Shown one piece after another: positions 61,925 through 64,000 of a stretch of DNA of 64,000 nt. Location of the stretch: positions 248,001 through 312,000 of the forward strand of contig NZ_JAAOXM010000002.1 of NCBI RefSeq assembly GCF_011605345.1, given 5' to 3'. Numbering within the stretch: the stretch's first letter is position 1; the number at the start of each line of letters is the position of its first letter. The stretch comes from Burkholderia sp. D-99 (GTDB lineage: Bacteria; Pseudomonadota; Gammaproteobacteria; Burkholderiales; Burkholderiaceae). Under the pieces are notes generated by a model, which searched no databases, had not been told where the DNA came from, and saw nothing but the letters and a program-made list of their open reading frames with translations. The position numbers and the translations under genes are program-made.

Positions 61925-62257
61925 ATGCTCTCCAAGTTCGAACTTCTTCGCTACCAGCGCGACGATGGTCGCGAGCCCTTCACCGAATGGTTGAACGCCG
62001 TGCGCGACAAGCTTGCACAGGCCCGGATTCGCGAACGCCTGCGCCGCGTGCAGACAGGCAACTTCGGCGATTGCGAGCCTGTCGGCGAAGGCGTGATCGA
62101 ACTGCGCGTCCACGTCGGCGCCGGCTATCGCGTGTATTTCGGGCGGTACGGCGGCGCACTGGTGCTGTTGCTGTCAGGCGGCGACAAGCGCAGTCAACCC
62201 GACGACATCCGGCGCGCAAAGGAACACTGGTCGAACTGGAAACGGAGGCAAACATGA
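61925..62257 (+). CDS. RelE/ParE-superfamily toxin (HigB-like)
   Basis: 110 residues of the 'addiction module killer' group: 'FELLRYQRDDGREPFTEWLN', 'RIRERLRRVQTGNFGDCEPV' and 'ELRVHVGAGYRVYFGRYGGA' match the family. It would be a ribosome-dependent mRNA interferase or gyrase inhibitor. There is no ribosome site before the ATG; with the -10 box inside the operator the mRNA may be leaderless. Toxin precedes antitoxin, with ATGA overlap, as in higBA. Confidence 0.85.
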   Translation: MLSKFELLRYQRDDGREPFTEWLNAVRDKLAQARIRERLRRVQTGNFGDCEPVGEGVIELRVHVGAGYRVYFGRYGGALVLLLSGGDKRSQPDDIRRAKEHWSNWKRRQT

Positions 62258-62583
62258 CCCAGCTCAAAGGTGCGGTATCGCACCACGACGCGGAAGTCGC
62301 CGAACTCGGCGCCGACCGCGAACTCGCGGTGGCCTACCTGCGCGTCGCGATGGAGTCGCTCGACGATCCCGACAACCGCGCGGCCGGCCTGCTCGCGCTG
62401 CGCACCGTCGCGGAAGCGTACGGCGGGCTCGGCGCCGTCGCGGCCGAAGCCGGCATCAGCCGCGAATCGCTGTATCGCACGCTGTCCCCCAACGGCAACC
62501 CGACGCTGAAAACGCTGCTCGCGGTGCTCAAGACCGTCGGCTTGCGCCTGTCCGTCGTCCCTGCGCAGCCGGCGCACGCGTAA
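62254..62583 (+). CDS. Cognate HTH antitoxin (HigA/addiction-module antidote type)
   Basis: 109 residues. 'AVAYLRVAMESLDDPDNRAA' and the HTH 'GGLGAVAAEAGISRESLYRT' with 'LSPNGNPTLKTLLAVLKTVG' define the antidote family. It neutralises the toxin and represses the pair, probably at the palindrome 61907-61924. Starts within the toxin stop (ATGA), with GGAGG upstream. Confidence 0.88.
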   Translation: MTQLKGAVSHHDAEVAELGADRELAVAYLRVAMESLDDPDNRAAGLLALRTVAEAYGGLGAVAAEAGISRESLYRTLSPNGNPTLKTLLAVLKTVGLRLSVVPAQPAHA

Positions 62584-62599
62584 GCGGCGCACCGCCCGC

Positions 62600-64000
62600 T
62601 CACGGCCTGACCATCCACACCAGCAGCATCTCGGCCGGCGCGGCCGCCATCCCCGCCGGCGGATGCTCGATCGTCGGCTCGACCGCCAGCGCCTTCGCAA
62701 TCGACGCCGCATCGTCGATCGTCGTCGAGCGCACGATCGTCATCAGCCGCGCCGGCCGATGCAGCGTCTCGCGATACAGCGCGCCGTACCACAGCGGCCG
62801 CATGCCGAGCGCGTCCTGCAACACGTACGGATAACGCCACAGCCGCAGCACGAGGCGGCTTTCCGGCTGGCCCGGATCGACGCGGACGAACACGCGGCGC
62901 GTGCTTTCGCCGTGCGTGTAACGCGGCAGCACCGGCAGCGCCTCGGGCGGCGCCTGCGGCAACAGCCAGCGCAGCGCGGTGGCCGGCGACCACGGCGTCG
63001 CGCGCTGCCAGCCGGCCTGCGCGAGATGCCGGTCGAGCGTGTCCGACGTCGCGCTCCATTGCAGCGGCAGATATTCCTCGCGGTCGCCGCCGATCTCGGT
63101 GCGCCGCACCGGCACGCGCTGCCACCCGCCGCGCAGCCACTGGTCGACGGTCATCGCGACCACGTCGCCGACATGCGGGCGCGCCGCGCGGTCGAGCTGC
63201 CATTGCGCGGGAACCGTCCATACGCCGGCCGTCGCGAGCACCACGGTCACCGCGACGAGCGCGCCCCTCGGCTGCACATGCTCGCGCACGCGCCAGTACG
63301 CATAGGCGCCGGCCAGCAACGCGAACCAGGCCAGCCCAAGGCTCCAGCCGCCCAGCAGGCCCGACAGCCACGTGTCGCCGACATACAGCCGCGCGAAGCC
63401 GCCGAGCACGATCCACAGCACCACTGCCGTCACGACCGGGATTCGCCACAGCGCGGGCCGGTCGCGCGTCAGCACCCAGCCGAGGCCGCTGCTCGCGAGA
63501 ATCGCGAACGCGGCGTCGGCATCGGGCAGCGGCACGTGCAGCGCACCGGGCGGCAGGCTCGCGGGCGTCGCGCCGGGCACGCCCGCGCCGAACGCCGGCA
63601 CGAGCACGACGGCGACGCCGACCGTCACGAGCCACCACGCGGCGGTCAGCCAGCAGCGATGGATCATCAGCCAGACGAGAAACGCGGCCGCGACGATCAG
63701 CCCCGTATCGTGCCCGTGCAGCACGGCAAGCGCGCGCATCGCGGCGTCCACCGGCGGCGTGCGCAGGTTCTGCAGGAACGCATACAGCGCAATGTCCGCG
63801 TGCATCAGCGGATCGTTCGCGACGACATCCTGCACGAGGCCCGCGAACAACCACACGCAGCCGACGAACAGCAGCGCGAGCACGGGCACCGCGCCCGGCA
63901 GGCCGCGTACATAGGCGATCGCGTCGTGCAGCCGCGCGCCGAACCGCGGCCAGCGGCGCGCGCATGCGTGCACCCCTTCGACGAGCGCACGACGCAACAG
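62600..64000 (-). CDS. PAP2-like/LssY-domain membrane protein (5' end outside window)
   Basis: At least 467 codons; the frame is still open at base 64000, so an N-terminal part (often a DedA domain in this family) is probably missing. The visible start has membrane segments ('VPVLALLFVGCVWLFAGLV'), then a PAP2-type bundle and a C-terminal LssY domain ('YLPLQWSATSDTLDRHLAQA', 'PLWYGALYRETLHRPARLM'). In the PAP2 part the P-S-G-H motif is replaced ('PLPDADAAFAI') and the final S-R-x5-H-x3-D is 'ARLYVGDTWLSGLLGG', so the phosphatase site appears lost. Its job in the inner membrane is unknown. Convergent with the antitoxin. Confidence 0.8.
   Translation of the reverse strand: MLRRALVEGVHACARRWPRFGARLHDAIAYVRGLPGAVPVLALLFVGCVWLFAGLVQDVVANDPLMHADIALYAFLQNLRTPPVDAAMRALAVLHGHDTGLIVAAAFLVWLMIHRCWLTAAWWLVTVGVAVVLVPAFGAGVPGATPASLPPGALHVPLPDADAAFAILASSGLGWVLTRDRPALWRIPVVTAVVLWIVLGGFARLYVGDTWLSGLLGGWSLGLAWFALLAGAYAYWRVREHVQPRGALVAVTVVLATAGVWTVPAQWQLDRAARPHVGDVVAMTVDQWLRGGWQRVPVRRTEIGGDREEYLPLQWSATSDTLDRHLAQAGWQRATPWSPATALRWLLPQAPPEALPVLPRYTHGESTRRVFVRVDPGQPESRLVLRLWRYPYVLQDALGMRPLWYGALYRETLHRPARLMTIVRSTTIDDAASIAKALAVEPTIEHPPAGMAAAPAEMLLVWMVRP

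Overview
The window is GC-rich, densely coded DNA of a Burkholderia-type betaproteobacterium. Three trimeric porins start with the Burkholderia-style 'SSVTLYG/STVTLYG/SSVTLFG' mature end, LysR and MFS genes are abundant, and substrate-specific catabolic islands follow one another, as on a secondary replicon of the Burkholderia cepacia complex or Paraburkholderia. The genus is inferred from gene content and style. I see no tRNA, rRNA, insertion sequence, prophage or CRISPR array.

Layout. 1-15 kb holds single housekeeping and accessory genes: a LysE exporter (cut by the left edge), GNAT acetyltransferases, a mercuric-reductase-like flavoprotein, a LysR/zinc-type reductase pair with a 25-bp operator-like repeat, a divergent SDR/XRE pair, a CynX-type MFS, an orphan amino-acid binding protein, a lipoprotein RidA, a Thr-rich leader peptide followed by a hairpin, the tail of a dead LysR gene, and a DUF1176 protein. 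15-19.5 kb is a minus-strand uptake and deamination operon (porin, DUF3311, sodium symporter, amidohydrolase). 19.8-28.2 kb is a minus-strand run: acyl-CoA synthetase, acyl-CoA dehydrogenase, CaiB-type CoA transferase, MFS, porin, BON protein, serine hydrolase; a LysR gene diverges from it. 29.3-36.3 kb holds an MHS transporter, a 3-hydroxyacyl-CoA dehydrogenase and an opine-dehydrogenase-like gene, overlapping AraC and LysR regulators, and a porin.

36.7-51.9 kb is an apparently complete indole-3-acetate (auxin) degradation cluster, iac: transporter, iacF, LysR, iacC, iacD, fused tautomerase, sensor kinase, iacA, iacB, iacI, iacH, iacE, response regulator, iacG and a second transporter. IacA/IacG/IacE would convert IAA to dioxindole-3-acetate, and IacC/D/F with the accessory proteins would carry it to catechol. 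Catechol ortho-cleavage genes are not in the window. Gene order matches the Paraburkholderia phytofirmans type (two-component system plus LysR plus tautomerase) rather than the Pseudomonas putida type.

52-64 kb holds a small alpha/beta hydrolase, an Lrp regulator, a 40-residue peptide gene followed by an M29/dihydroxypyridine-dioxygenase-like gene (a possible RiPP-type locus), an AraC-controlled GMC oxidoreductase and Baeyer-Villiger monooxygenase-esterase fusion, an exported phosphatase-like protein without its catalytic cysteine, a HigBA-type toxin-antitoxin pair, and a PAP2/LssY membrane protein cut by the right edge.

The most unusual signals are: (1) a 74-bp tandem array just downstream of the iac LysR gene in which each copy re-encodes the regulator's C-terminal tail; (2) the peptide/M29-like pair with a hairpin upstream and another between the two genes, and a perfect 28-bp palindrome nearby; (3) different tandem-repeat arrays at three convergent junctions inside the iac island.
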